Positions 27,206-37,430 of a stretch of DNA of 64,000 bases are shown here, piece by piece. Made by a program: the position numbers and the translations under genes. The notes under the pieces are model-generated. The model saw nothing but the letters and a program-made list of their open reading frames with translations, had not been told where the DNA came from and did no database searches. Every line of letters begins with the position of its first letter. The first letter of the stretch is position 1. Source of the stretch: DATJGR01 sp963787045 (GTDB lineage: Bacteria > Pseudomonadota > Gammaproteobacteria > Pseudomonadales > Azotimanducaceae); assembly GCA_963787045.1 (NCBI GenBank), contig CAWBBR010000002.1:310001-374000 (forward strand), written 5' to 3'.

Positions 27206-28154
27206 CTACCGCGCGCGCGGTTGAGGGTCGCCTGCAATGAGTCGACCGTGCTCGAGCCAACGGGCAAGCTCGGGCGCGAAATGGGTCTTTACCTTTGCGT
27301 CGTAGCGCTGCAGATCGGCGGCTGAGACCGTCGACTGCCAGCGGCCGTTGGTGCCTTTGTTCATGAACCGTGACGCGCCGCCTTCCCACAGCCCGGCGGC
27401 CGCCGGAATCAGCTCGTCACCGTGCTCCTTCATCGCGTCGAAACCCGCCGCGGCCACCATGTCCTGCCACAGCGGCTCCGGTGTTTCGATCTCGAGGAAG
27501 TCGGCAACGCGACGCATTTCCCCCGCGCGATCGGTCTTCAGGTCGTTGTAGTGCACCAGCAGAACGTCGTCGTTCGCGCGTTCGTTCCAGTACGAGTTCT
27601 CGACGTGGTAGAAACCGGCACCGGCGTCGCCTTGACCGCCGCCATCGTCGATCCATTGCGAAAAGAACAGCGCAGGGTCCTGCGGCGCGATCGGATAGTC
27701 GTCGCCGAACTTGGGATCCGCGCGGTTGAGCGCGTTGCAGGCCTTCCACCAGTTCCGGCCTGAAGTTGGCGATATGGTTGTGCAGTGACATCGCGGCGTC
27801 ACGGCCGTCGCGGGCGACATGAACGATCTTCACACCGGCGTAAAGCGGTATCGCGTCGAGCGGCAGGTGCGTTTTGAAGAATCGGCGATGCGTCTGCGCC
27901 TCGGCCTTCGCGAGCTCGGCCTCGATCGGTCCGAAGAGCCGCATGTCGGGCCACGGCGACAGATCCCAGATGGGCCGGACCGCCGCGGATTGAAACAGCA
28001 ACATGCTGACGATGCGCTGCATCCACGTGGTACCGCACTTCGAGTACGTCGCGATGATGATGTCGTCTGCGCGCGGTCGGTAGCCGTCCCACCGCGCGCT
28101 GTCGAAGACACGCGATCGGACGGGGCGCGACGGAGCCTTCAACAGGTTCGGCAT
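27206..28154 (-). CDS. Sulfotransferase family protein (frameshifted)
   Basis: A cytosolic-type sulfotransferase of about 315 residues that moves sulfate from PAPS to an acceptor. The 5'-phosphosulfate loop is IIATYSKCGTTWMQRIVSML and the 3'-phosphate loop is HVARDGRDAAMSLHNH. The frame moves +1 near 27737, after which NALNRADPKF continues through LFFSQWIDDGG and MRRVADFLEIETPEP. The acceptor is unknown. It lies 10 nt downstream of telA on the same strand, so it is likely the fourth gene of that operon. Its 3' end is convergent with the GNAT gene (6 nt apart). Confidence 0.85.
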
Positions 28155-28164
28155 GTAAGGACTG

Positions 28165-29310
28165 CTAACGAGGGGGTTGAGGCGTGCGCGATTTCGCCGA
28201 GCTGAGCGCCTGTTTCAACTCCGCTTCGCACGCGACCAGCGTCTTTTCCGCTTCGACGCGCTGGCGTTTGCCGTCGTCGGCGATGCGCAATGCATCGTCG
28301 ATGGTGGCGATCAACGCGTCGTTCGCCTGTTTCACTGCTGCAATGTCGACGACGCCGCGCTCGATCTGCGTACGGATCGCCTGCGTCGACGTGCGCAACG
28401 TGTCGGCGTTGGCAGTGAGCAATTCGTTGGTGAGGTCGGTTGCCTGCTTCAGCGTATCGCCGGCTTCCGCCGACCGCGCAATCGTTACGGCCATCGCGAG
28501 TTGCTGGCGCCACAACGGAATCGTGTTCGCCATCGTCGAGCCGATTTTGCCGACCAGCGCCTTGTCGTTCTCCTGCACGAGACGGATCGACGGCAGGCTC
28601 TGCATGGTCACCTGACGCGTCAACTTCAGGTCGTGTACGCGCCGCTCGAGGTCGTCGCGTTTCGCGCGCAGATCGCGCACCGATTGCGCTTTCAACACGT
28701 CGGCGCTCGCATCCGCTTCTTTCTGCAGCGCCGGCAACTGGTCCGCGTCGAGGCGGCGCAGCCATTCCTCGCCGGCGGCGATATACGTGGCGAGACTGTG
28801 GAAGTACGCCAGCGTCTTGTCGTACAACCGGTCGAGCATGCCGATGTCTTTCATCAATGCGCTGGTGTGGCCGTCGAGCCGATTGCTGATCGAGTCGATC
28901 TGGCCGCGCACCTGCTCGTATTGCTGCAGTACCTTCGCGATCGGCTTTGCCTTGCCGACCAGGCGCGCGAAGAATCCGCGCTTTTTGTTCGGGTCGAGAT
29001 CGTCGAGCGCGAAACCGCGCAGCGTCGACACCATCTCGTTCAGCGCCTGCCCGGCGGGTCCGGTGTCCTTGTTGCGGACGCCTTCCAGCATTTCGTCAGC
29101 CACCGATGTGACCTCGCTCTGGGCCGACGTGCCGAAGAACAGAATCGAGTTGCTGTCGTCGAGATCGATCTCGGCAACGGCCTTGTCGATTTCGGCGCGC
29201 AGCGCCGGCGGCGCCGCGGTATAGGCGACCACCTCGGCGGGAGGCACCGGCGCGGTCGGCGCGAGGGTCGTTTGCGGGGTCGCGGTTTTCGTCGGAGTGG
29301 TCTCTGTCAC
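28165..29310 (-). CDS. telA: TelA family toxic anion resistance protein
   Basis: A 381-residue, mostly helical protein of the TelA (tellurite resistance) family. It has SILFFGTSAQSEVTSVADEM near the N-terminus, NKKRGFFARLVGKAKP, then long coiled-coil-prone helices with VTMQSLPSIRLVQENDKAL and TIPLWRQQLAMAVTI, which are typical of TelA. No membrane segment is visible. Despite the name, its molecular activity is not established. It follows xpaC (34 nt apart), the usual pairing, and precedes the sulfotransferase. Confidence 0.9.
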   Translation of the reverse strand: MTETTPTKTATPQTTLAPTAPVPPAEVVAYTAAPPALRAEIDKAVAEIDLDDSNSILFFGTSAQSEVTSVADEMLEGVRNKDTGPAGQALNEMVSTLRGFALDDLDPNKKRGFFARLVGKAKPIAKVLQQYEQVRGQIDSISNRLDGHTSALMKDIGMLDRLYDKTLAYFHSLATYIAAGEEWLRRLDADQLPALQKEADASADVLKAQSVRDLRAKRDDLERRVHDLKLTRQVTMQSLPSIRLVQENDKALVGKIGSTMANTIPLWRQQLAMAVTIARSAEAGDTLKQATDLTNELLTANADTLRTSTQAIRTQIERGVVDIAAVKQANDALIATIDDALRIADDGKRQRVEAEKTLVACEAELKQALSSAKSRTPQPPR

Positions 29311-29344
29311 GCTGCCTCCTGTGGCCGGTGCCGGCCGTGTGGTT

Positions 29345-30178
29345 CTAGTTGACGCCTTCGCGTTTCAGGCGCGCGTTCAGCACTTCGATCTCCACGTCGA
29401 GCGACGTGAGGTCTTTCTCGAGCAGCTTCACCCGCTGCTGATCGAACGTGCTCTCCATGTCGACCAGCAATTGCCGGAAGTTCTGTTCGAGCGGCTGGCT
29501 GCGCAGTTGTCGGTGCGTGCGCGCGTACTCGGTGGTGACGCGCTCGGCGCTGTCGAGGTAGATGTTCATGAACTTGCGCGCGCGCGATGCGTCGCGCGGG
29601 TCGCGTTCGATTTCCTGCAGGATGCCGCGACCGATGTCGATGATCCGCGTGAGCCGTTCGCCGAATTCGGGCACCCTGATGTCGCGCGCGGCGGTTTCGA
29701 TTCCACGCAATCGACCGTAGGCCTGCTTCAACGTCGCGGTAACCGCGGCGCCGTCGACGCCTTCTACGCTCGCCACTTCGACGCGATGCGGTTTCAGATC
29801 GCGGCCGTAAAAGCACATGTAGCCGGCGCCCGCGAGGGCAGCGAACACCGCGGCGCTCACGATTCCGTGTCCGCCCGCGGTGGCCGCGAGCCCGGCGCCG
29901 AGTGCAGTCAACGCCGCGCTGATCGCTTTCAGCGGCAATGCCGGCGGATCGGTGCGTTCGCCGAGGAAGTAGCGCGCTTCGCCGACCAGCGCGCGCCACG
30001 ACAACATGCCGGCGGACCACAGTGACGCCAGGGCGCCACCGGTCGTCAGCAGTTGCGTCATGTCGCCGGAAATCAGCGCGAGCAACACCGCGATGGTGAG
30101 CGGCATCGGCAGAACGAACAGCGCCGCCGCTTTGAGGACCGGCGCCCACGCGCGCCCCTTGCGTATCAGGTCGTTCAT
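29345..30178 (-). CDS. xpaC: XpaC-like 5-bromo-4-chloroindolyl phosphate hydrolysis protein
   Basis: A 277-residue membrane protein of the XpaC family, named for a phosphate-ester hydrolysis phenotype in Bacillus and commonly encoded beside telA. Hydrophobic segments cover about residues 15-60 (VLKAAALFVLPMPLTIAVLL) and 85-120 (AISAALTALGAGLAATAGGH). A soluble helical C-terminal part follows, ending in coiled-coil-like VDMESTFDQQRVKLLEKDL. The start overlaps the stop of a small upstream lipoprotein gene (ATGA). Confidence 0.83.
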   Translation of the reverse strand: MNDLIRKGRAWAPVLKAAALFVLPMPLTIAVLLALISGDMTQLLTTGGALASLWSAGMLSWRALVGEARYFLGERTDPPALPLKAISAALTALGAGLAATAGGHGIVSAAVFAALAGAGYMCFYGRDLKPHRVEVASVEGVDGAAVTATLKQAYGRLRGIETAARDIRVPEFGERLTRIIDIGRGILQEIERDPRDASRARKFMNIYLDSAERVTTEYARTHRQLRSQPLEQNFRQLLVDMESTFDQQRVKLLEKDLTSLDVEIEVLNARLKREGVN

Positions 30179-30330
30179 GACCCGTGCGAATCGCCGTGAA
30201 TGTCGCGTTGATCGATGGCGGGCGCTTCGTCCACGTGCGGCAACGAGTGGACGAATGCCTGGCAGCTGGCCACGGACAGCGAGACGGTCAGCAGAAACAA
30301 TCCGAAGACGCGCGTCGGCAGTCTATTCAC
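30175..30330 (-). CDS. Small lipoprotein upstream of xpaC-telA
   Basis: A 51-residue gene starting at GTG 30328-30330. The product begins with basic residues and a hydrophobic stretch ending in SLSVASC, a lipobox-like site, followed by QAFVHSLPHVDEAP and an acidic/histidine tail (DQRDIHGDSHGS). Support comes from the signal and from its stop overlapping the xpaC start (ATGA). A GAGCGAGGG stretch precedes the GTG. I do not recognise a family. It may be an envelope anchor for the XpaC/TelA pair. Confidence 0.55.
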   Translation of the reverse strand: MNRLPTRVFGLFLLTVSLSVASCQAFVHSLPHVDEAPAIDQRDIHGDSHGS

Positions 30331-30445
30331 GAAGGACCCTCGCTCGATTCCGCCGGGGACCAGAGGGTATTCGAAGCGCCCGGACGGGGCCAGCCGCGGC
30401 TTTCGGCAGAGCGCGAGAGAGATGTTAAGGGTCGAGTAAATCAGT

Positions 30446-32039
30446 ATGTTTGAACGGGAGTCACGACTACGGACCGCGATGGGCCTTACGGGCGAGTATT
30501 TCAGGGACAGCAAGGCGGCGCGCCGCTGGCTGCTGGCTGCATTGGCGGCGATCGTGGCGGCAGCGGCGCTGATCCTGCTTTACCCGCGTCCTGCACCGTC
30601 GGAAACGCTCGATCGCATGCACGTCGCCGTGCTCCCCTTCGTAGGTCCGTCGGGAAGTACGGACGACGAGTTCTTCGGCGACGGGTTGGCCGAAGAGATC
30701 ATGCACGCGCTGAGCAGCGTTGACGGCGTACGGGTGGTCGCGAAGACGTCGAGCTTCAGCTTTCGCAAGAGCGGCGAGGACCTCCGTGGCATCGGGCGAA
30801 AGCTCAACGCGGGGTCGGTGTTGCAAGGCAGCGTCAAACGCGACGGCGATCGTCTGCGCGTCACCGCACAACTGGTCGATGCAAACACGGGATTGCAGGA
30901 GTGGTCGGAGACTTACGACCGCCGCATGTCGGACATTTTCGAGGTGCAGAACCAGCTTTCCACCGCCATTGCCGGACGTCTGGTCGACACGCTGACGCCG
31001 GGCGCGCGGCTCACGGCGGCGCCGACGGCGGACATCGAGGCCTACATGCTGTTCCTGCGCGCGAACCACCGGATGCGGCAGCGCGGTGCCGCGAATCTGA
31101 CGCAGGCGATCGATCTGTATCAGCAGGCGATTGCCCGCGATGCGAATTTCGGTCGCGCGTACGCCGGTCTCGCCGAGGCCTACATGCTGCAGCCGGGTTA
31201 TGCAGGTGGTTCCGAGAAGGCGGCGCATGCGCAGGCGCTGGCTGCGGTGGAGCGGGCCGAATCGCTCGGCGCGGCCGACGGACACACGCTCGGCGTGCGC
31301 GCATTCGTGCATTTTCGCTCGCGCGAGTGGCAGGCCGCGCACGACGATTTCGACCGGGCCATCGCGGCCGGCCCCAACGACTCCGATGTGCTGCAGTGGT
31401 ACTCGCAGTACCTCGCGAGCATCGGTTGGATCGAGCGCGCGGAACGCGCCGCGCGAGATGCCGTCGACGGCCGATCCGCTGTCGCCGGTGGCAAATCAGC
31501 GCGCCGGCGTGGTCAGCCTGTGGATCAACGACCCGGAAGCAGCGGACGATCATTTCACCGTCGCGTCGGAAGTGGGTATTCAAGGATCCGGACTACCGGA
31601 AGCGTGGATCGCGTTCCTGCTCAACGAAGGACGGCTGAACGATGCGCGCAACGCGCTGATCGAGACGCAGCGCAGCCGTGGACAATCCACCGATTGGATC
31701 GATCCGGTGTTCGCCGCAATGACCGGAAACGGATCGAAGCAGGCCGCGCTCGACGCGCTCAATCGCACGTATGCGTCCGGCGAACTGGGCGTGCCGATGT
31801 ATGTCGGTGCACTGTTCTTCGTCGGCGACATCGACGGTCTGTACGCGGCGATGGAACGCGTCGTCGCGAGCGGTGAACCGTTCGACGTGGAGGTGTTCTT
31901 CAGCCGCATGGGTCGGCCGTTCCGCAAGGATCCGCGCTTCACACCGCTGATGACGGAGCTGGGCCTCATCGATTTCTGGGACAGAGCCGGTTGGCCCGAT
32001 CTGTGCGCCCGCGAAGGCCCGCGTATCGTGTGCCGTTAG
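30446..32039 (+). CDS. FlgO/TolB-like protein with TPR repeats (frameshifted)
   Basis: A protein of about 530 residues. A short cytoplasmic N-terminus and one membrane helix (WLLAALAAIVAAAALILLY) are followed by a FlgO-like domain (VAVLPFVGPSGSTDDEFFGD, then GLAEEIMHAL and VLQGSVKRDGDRLRVTAQL). TPR repeats follow (AIARDANFGRAYAGLAEAYM, DFDRAIAAGPNDSDVLQWYS). The frame shifts +1 near 31465. This is the layout of membrane-anchored TolB-like/adenylate-cyclase-associated TPR proteins, but no cyclase or winged-helix domain is present. It ends with ARE-GPRIVCR. Divergent from the lipoprotein-xpaC-telA operon, 115 nt apart. Confidence 0.75.
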
Positions 32040-32145
32040 GCGCGACGTTGCCGCTGCTTCCTATCCGCGACCCGTTTCGTTGGGTACAGTCGGCACAGGT
32101 GCGGTCGAGTTCGATCGCTCGAGCCGAAGAGAAGGGGAGAAGTCG

Positions 32146-33765
32146 ATGTCGAGCAGTAAGGGTGCCGTTGCGGCGGATCGGTCGGACGCTTTCGACGCGG
32201 TAGTGGTCGGTGCCGGCTTCGCCGGAATGTACATGCTGCACAAGCTGCGCGAAATCGGGCTGACGGCGCGCGTGTACGAGGCGGGCACCGGCGTCGGTGG
32301 AACGTGGTATTGGAATCGCTATCCGGGCGCACGCGTCGACGTGGAGAGCCTCGAGTACTCGTACCAGTTCTCCGAGGATCTGCAGCAGCAGTGGCAGTGG
32401 TCCGAGCGCTACGCGACGCAGCCCGAACTGCTGCGTTACGCCGATCACGTCGCCGAGCGCTTCGACTTGAAGCGCGACATCCAGCTGAACACGCGCGTGC
32501 TGTCGTCGCGCTTCGACGATGCGACGGGTCGATGGCAGGTCGTCACCGACAAAGGAGCGGCCTCCGCGCGCTTCTTCATCCTCGCATCGGGTTGCCTCTC
32601 GTCGACGAACGTGCCGGACTTCAAAGGTCTGCGCGATTTCAAAGGCAACTGGTACCACACCGGCGGCTGGCCGCACGACGGCGTCGACTTCACCGGAAAG
32701 CGCGTTGCCGTCATCGGCACCGGCTCTTCGGCGATCCAATCGATACCGATGATCGCGCAGCAGGCGAAACAACTGTTCGTGTTCCAGCGCACCGCGACGT
32801 ATTCGGTGCCGGCGCACAACGGCCCGGTCGATCCGCAAGCGCTCGCCCGGGTGAAGGCGAACTATCGCGAGTTCCGCGAACGCAACGCGAAGACCGGCTA
32901 CGGTTTCATTCTCGATGCAAACGAAGCATCGGCGCTGTCGGTGAGCGAGCAGGAACGCCAGGCGGTTTACGAATCGCGCTGGGCGCGCGGCGGACTCGGC
33001 TTTTACGGATCGTTCGGCGACTTCGTGTCGGACAAGGCGGCGAACGACACCGCGGCCGACTTCATCCGTCAGAAGATCCGTTCGACCGTGCGCGATCCCG
33101 CCGTGGCGGAACTGTTGTGTCCGAAGACGGTGGTCGGCTGCAAGCGACTGTGCGTCGATACGGGCTACTACGAAACCTACAACCGGTCGAACGTCACGCT
33201 CGTAGACGTGAGCAAGATTCCGATCGATCGAATCACGCCGACCGGATTGCGCGTGGGCGAGCGCGATTACGACGTCGACGCGATCGTGTTCGCGACCGGC
33301 TTCGATGCAATGACCGGTTCCGTGATGAAGATCGACATCCGCGGCAGCGGCGGTCTGCCGCTGGCGGAAAAATGGGCGGCGGGTCCGAAGAACTACCTGG
33401 GCCTCGGCGTGGCCGGCTTTCCGAACATGTTCCTGATCGCGGGTCCGGGCAGTCCTTCCGTGCTTACGAACATGTTGCCGTCGATCGAACAGCACGTGCG
33501 CTGGATCGGCGACTGCATCGCGACGATGCAATCGCGGCAAGCGCGACGCATCGAAGCGGTCGAAGCGGCGGAAGCGACGTGGGTGAGCCACGTCAACGAA
33601 CTCGCCGCCGCTTCGCTGTTCCCGAGCTGCAACTCCTGGTACCTGGGCGCTAACGTGCCCGGTAAGCCGCGGGTGTTCATGCCGTATTCCGGCGGCTTCG
33701 CCACTTACGTCGAGAAATGCAACGAAGTCGCGTCGCACGACTACGAAGGGTTTACGCTCAGTTGA
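32146..33765 (+). CDS. Baeyer-Villiger-type flavin monooxygenase
   Basis: A 539-residue FAD/NADPH monooxygenase of the cyclohexanone monooxygenase group, which inserts oxygen beside ketones to give esters or lactones. The FAD Rossmann motif is GAGFAG (residues 22-27). The diagnostic BVMO fingerprint FxGxxxHxxxW is FKGNWYHTGGW, followed by the NADPH loop VAVIGTGSSAIQ. I start at ATG 32146 because AAGGGGAG sits 8 nt upstream. Length is normal for the family, and no frameshift is seen. Confidence 0.9.
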   Translation: MSSSKGAVAADRSDAFDAVVVGAGFAGMYMLHKLREIGLTARVYEAGTGVGGTWYWNRYPGARVDVESLEYSYQFSEDLQQQWQWSERYATQPELLRYADHVAERFDLKRDIQLNTRVLSSRFDDATGRWQVVTDKGAASARFFILASGCLSSTNVPDFKGLRDFKGNWYHTGGWPHDGVDFTGKRVAVIGTGSSAIQSIPMIAQQAKQLFVFQRTATYSVPAHNGPVDPQALARVKANYREFRERNAKTGYGFILDANEASALSVSEQERQAVYESRWARGGLGFYGSFGDFVSDKAANDTAADFIRQKIRSTVRDPAVAELLCPKTVVGCKRLCVDTGYYETYNRSNVTLVDVSKIPIDRITPTGLRVGERDYDVDAIVFATGFDAMTGSVMKIDIRGSGGLPLAEKWAAGPKNYLGLGVAGFPNMFLIAGPGSPSVLTNMLPSIEQHVRWIGDCIATMQSRQARRIEAVEAAEATWVSHVNELAAASLFPSCNSWYLGANVPGKPRVFMPYSGGFATYVEKCNEVASHDYEGFTLS

Positions 33766-33791
33766 CGTCGAAGCGTTACTGAGGCGCGCAT

Positions 33792-34271
33792 ATGGAAGTC
33801 CCGGCGATCCTCGCATCGATGGCGGAAGGATCGATCACGCTCGCCGGCTTCGCTGCGGTGTTTCGTGCGTTCGGCGGCAACGACGATCCGGACGGCTATA
33901 GTCGGCTGCGTCTGACGATCGTGATCGAGGGCGGTCTGGTGGTTGCCGCGCTCTGTTACTTCCCGTCATGGCTGGCCTCTTTGGACCTCGCGGCCGATAC
34001 AGTCTGGCGATCGAGCGCGGCGATCGGAACGATCTGGCCGCTGTTTCGATTCATTCTCGTTGCGTTCGGAATCGTTCGTAAGGGACCGCCGTTCCCCGTT
34101 CTGTATGTCTTCGCTGCGCCGTTCGGATTGATCTCCTTCATCGCATTCGCCGCGACGGCCGCAGGGTTTCTTCCCGGCGGCGCTTATGCCGGATTTCTTC
34201 TGGGGACGCTGACTCTGCTGGCGACCGTCGGCACCGTCTTCATCGCACAATTTCGGGCCGAGCGCGGATAG
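33792..34271 (+). CDS. Conserved membrane protein, about four helices
   Basis: A 159-residue hydrophobic protein. Likely helices: ILASMAEGSITLAGFAAVF (near 6-24), LTIVIEGGLVVAALCYFPSW, WPLFRFILVAFGIV, YVFAAPFGLISFIAFAATAA and FLLGTLTLLATVGTVFIAQF. I do not recognise a family with confidence. It is encoded 26 nt after the BVMO on the same strand, so they are probably co-transcribed. Confidence 0.6.
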   Translation: MEVPAILASMAEGSITLAGFAAVFRAFGGNDDPDGYSRLRLTIVIEGGLVVAALCYFPSWLASLDLAADTVWRSSAAIGTIWPLFRFILVAFGIVRKGPPFPVLYVFAAPFGLISFIAFAATAAGFLPGGAYAGFLLGTLTLLATVGTVFIAQFRAERG

Positions 34272-34290
34272 CGTGCGGCCTCCATGATCG

Positions 34291-35007
34291 CTATGCGAAC
34301 ACCTCCGAGAAGAAGTTCTGCATGGCGACCCACGAACGCGCATCGGACTGCGCGTTGAACTTGATGCCGGGCATCATCGTGCCGTCGGCGTCGGGATTCG
34401 TGAAACTGTGGACCGTGTTGCCGTAGCTGACGAGTTGCCAATCGGCGTTGGCCTTCGTCATTTCGTCGACGAACGCATTCACCTGAGCGGTCTGGATCAT
34501 CGGGTCGTCGGAGCCGTGGCAAACGAGGATCTTCGCTTTGACTTGGCCAGGTTGCGCGGGTTTCTGTGTTTGCAGTCCGCCGTGAAACGACACGACGCCG
34601 CGTAACGGCGCGCCGTCGCGTGCGAGTTCGAGCGAGAACGTGCCGCCCATGCAGTAGCCGATGCACGCGAGGCGATTCGGATCGACCTGCGGCAGTGAAG
34701 CGAGCTTGTCGATGCCGGCGCGCGCACGGGCGCGGAACTTGGCCGGGTCGGCCATCAACGCACCGGCGACTTTGATCGCTTCCTGCAGGTCGGTGAATTC
34801 CTTGCCGTCGCCGAACGGATCGCCGCCGAGCGCGACATAGCCGAGCTCGGCCAGCATCTTGGCGCGGTTCTTGGCGTTCTTTCCGAGGCCGAACGCTTCC
34901 GGCATCACGAGCACGCCGGGGCGTTTGCCGGACTTCTTGTCGTCATACGCAAGAAAGCCTTTCAGGGTGGTGCCGGCGTCGGTGTAGGTGAGGGTCTCGG
35001 TATGCAT
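34291..35007 (-). CDS. Dienelactone hydrolase family protein
   Basis: A 238-residue alpha/beta hydrolase. The Cys-Asp-His triad of dienelactone hydrolases fits: cysteine in CIGYCMGGTFSLEL, aspartate in HGSDDPMIQ and histidine in NTVHSFTNPDADG. It opens dienelactones in aromatic catabolism or acts as a general esterase. The start ATG 35005-35007 has GGAG at optimal distance. The longer open frame upstream, which appears to fuse it to a CoA-transferase, is caused by a frameshift and should be ignored. Confidence 0.88.
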   Translation of the reverse strand: MHTETLTYTDAGTTLKGFLAYDDKKSGKRPGVLVMPEAFGLGKNAKNRAKMLAELGYVALGGDPFGDGKEFTDLQEAIKVAGALMADPAKFRARARAGIDKLASLPQVDPNRLACIGYCMGGTFSLELARDGAPLRGVVSFHGGLQTQKPAQPGQVKAKILVCHGSDDPMIQTAQVNAFVDEMTKANADWQLVSYGNTVHSFTNPDADGTMMPGIKFNAQSDARSWVAMQNFFSEVFA

Positions 35008-35036
35008 CGTTTGCTCCTTTGGTGGATGGTTAGAGG

Positions 35037-37426
35037 CTATTTGAGCCAGCGGCGAATGTCGTCGCTGTGTTGGCCCAGCAGCGGACCGGGCCGGCGTAGC
35101 TGCGCAGGCGTCCGCGAGAAACGGGTGACCGGACCGTCGTAAGGAGTGGGTCCCATCACCGGGTGATCCAAGCGTGACGAAGAAACCGCGGTGCTGCAGT
35201 TGCGGGTCTTCGAACAGGTCGGTCGGTCGCGCCACCGGATGGCTCGGTACGCCGGCGCGCTGCAGCCGGTCGGCGAGTTCGAATACGTCCTGGTCGGCGC
35301 ACCAGCGCGCGAGTTCGGTCTCGATGGCGTCGCGCTGAGCGATGCGCTCGTGTAATTCCGTCAGCGCCCGCAACGGTCCGGAGAATGGCGCGAGTCCACA
35401 TAGAGACCGCCACTGTGCCGCGGTGACGACGCCGATGGCGATGTATCGCTCCAGCCCGCGCGTCTTGTACGTGCCGTGCGGGCACGCGTAGTTCGACGCG
35501 TTGCCGGCCGCGCTTGCGATGCGGCCGTTGACTGCGTGATCGAGAACGAGCGGCGCGTGAAACTGAATGCCTGCTTCGATCTGCGACAGATCGACGTACT
35601 GACCTTGACCCGTCGCGTCGCGATGCAGCAGCGCGGCCGTCAGCGCCGCGATGCCGTAACGCGGCGTGATGAAATCGGTGTACGCGCCCCAGGGTCCGGC
35701 AGGAGCGCGATCGGGCCAACCGGTTATCGCGACGAGTCCGGCGAGCGCTGCGCCCTGGTTGCCGAAGCCGGTGTAGTGACGCTCCGGTCCCGTTTGCCCG
35801 CGCATGCACGTGCTCACCATCACGAGGTCGCCGCGGTTTTCCGACAGCGTCGGATAGTCGAGGCCGTAACGCGCCATCGTGCCGGGTGTGAAGCTCTCGA
35901 CCACGACGTCGGCCCAATCCGCCAGTTTCCGCGCCAGGGCGCGATCGTCGGGCTCGTTCAGCTCCAGTCGCAATCCCTGTTTCGACGTATTGAAGTTCGC
36001 GAAGAACTGCGAGCGGTTGATGCCCGGTTCGGCGTCCTTGAACGGCGGCAGCGAACGCAGCAGATCGGTCTTCACTTCGGATTCGACGTGGATGACCGTG
36101 GCGCCGTGATCGGCGAGCGCCTTGCTGATGATCGGACCGACGCCCACCCACGCGAAGTCCGCGACTTTCAGGCCTTCGAATATCGGCGCGTCGGGAGTCT
36201 TTCGCGCGGCGATCGCTTTGCGGGACGAGCGCGCGGCTCGGCAGGTTCTGGTCCGCCCCCAGCTTCGGCGCGGGCGTCTTCATTTGAATCGGGGTTGCCG
36301 ACAGTTTTGCGAAGGGGCCGGGATGCGGGTCGCCGCCGACGTTCGTCCAGTAGTCGCGCGAGGCGAGTTGCGGATCGGCGCGCACGTCGCTGACGTCGTG
36401 GATCGGCGCCAGCAGCAGCTTGCGTTCCAGCGCACCGTCGAGCAGTTGCCGCTTCGTGCGCTTCTCGACGAAGGCGCCGATGGTGTCGTAACCGCGGTTG
36501 AAGTCCTCCACCGTCAACGCGCCGCTGACGAGGTCGTTCATGTACGTGAGCCAGCTGCGCTGCGTGAGATCGGCGCCGCGTCGCCTTCGTCGCCGGCCCA
36601 TCGCAACATGCCGTCGAGCGTGCGCTCGCCGATGCCCGGCTGATACGTTCCGATCACGACGAAACCGTCCTTGCACGACATCGTGCGCGGAGCACGCATG
36701 CCGGGCAGCAGCGTCGGTCGTGGGTCGTTGCGGAATTCGCTGGTGCCGGGCGGGTTCGCCGCCGATGTTCGCCGGATAGCCGGTGGCGTTCATCAGCGTC
36801 CAGATCATTGCCGCCTGCATCGACACGTCGAGGTGCTGGCCGAGCCCGCTGTGATTGCGTTCGTACAGCGCGATCAGACTGTCCGCCGCGGCTTGCACGC
36901 CGCCGTGAAACGAAGCTTGCGGCAGACCGATCGCCACCGGCGGCCGATCGCCGTCCCCTTGCAGCCCCACCAGACCGCCGCTCGCTTCGATCGTGAGATC
37001 GATGGCGGGAATGCTCGCTTTGGGTCCCGTTTGGCCGAACGGCGTGACGGACGTGTAGACGAGCGCGGGATTGCGCGCGGCGAGCGCGGCGTATCCGAGG
37101 CCGGCGGCTTCCATTACTCCGGGGTCGAACGATTCGATCAGGATGTCTGCGGTGTCGATCAGCTGCAGCAGGCGTTCGCGATCGCTCTTCGAATCGATGT
37201 CGAGCACTACGCTGCGCTTGCCGAGGCCGACGACGGCCCAGTACAGCGACCCCTCTTTCGAATCGTCAGCGCCGTTGCGAAACGGCGGCAGCGTGCGCGC
37301 GTCGCTGCCGCCCGGCGGTTCCACCTTTATGACATCGGCGCCGAGATCGGCCAGCACGCGGCCGGCGAGTTCCGCGCGCGACGTGGCAAGGTCGATCACC
37401 CGGATACCGGCGAGCGCGGCGGGCAT
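35037..37426 (-). CDS. Two-module CoA-transferase family III (CaiB/BaiF), several frameshifts
   Basis: About 795 residues with two CaiB/BaiF CoA-transferase modules. Module 1 runs from MPAALAGIRVIDLATSRAEL, with LGADVIKVEPPGGSD and GLGQHLDVSMQAAMIW (catalytic-aspartate region). Module 2 begins near 36170 (GVGPIISKALADHGATVIHV), and its aspartate segment is GQGQYVDLSQIEAGIQFH. The frame changes near 36767 (+1), 36590 (return), 36200 (+1) and 35164 (+1). After the last shift the true C-terminus is DHPVMGPTPYDGPVTRF and ends at the TAG at 35037-35039. These enzymes move CoA between acyl thioesters and free acids. The start lies 4 nt after the FadB-type gene. Confidence 0.8.
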
Positions 37427-37430
37427 GGCG

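Noticed and set aside
34291..36147. Apparent fusion of a CoA-transferase to a dienelactone hydrolase
   Set aside because: The read-through results from a +1 shift near 35164. In the other frame the transferase ends normally at 35037, and the hydrolase has its own start and GGAG site.
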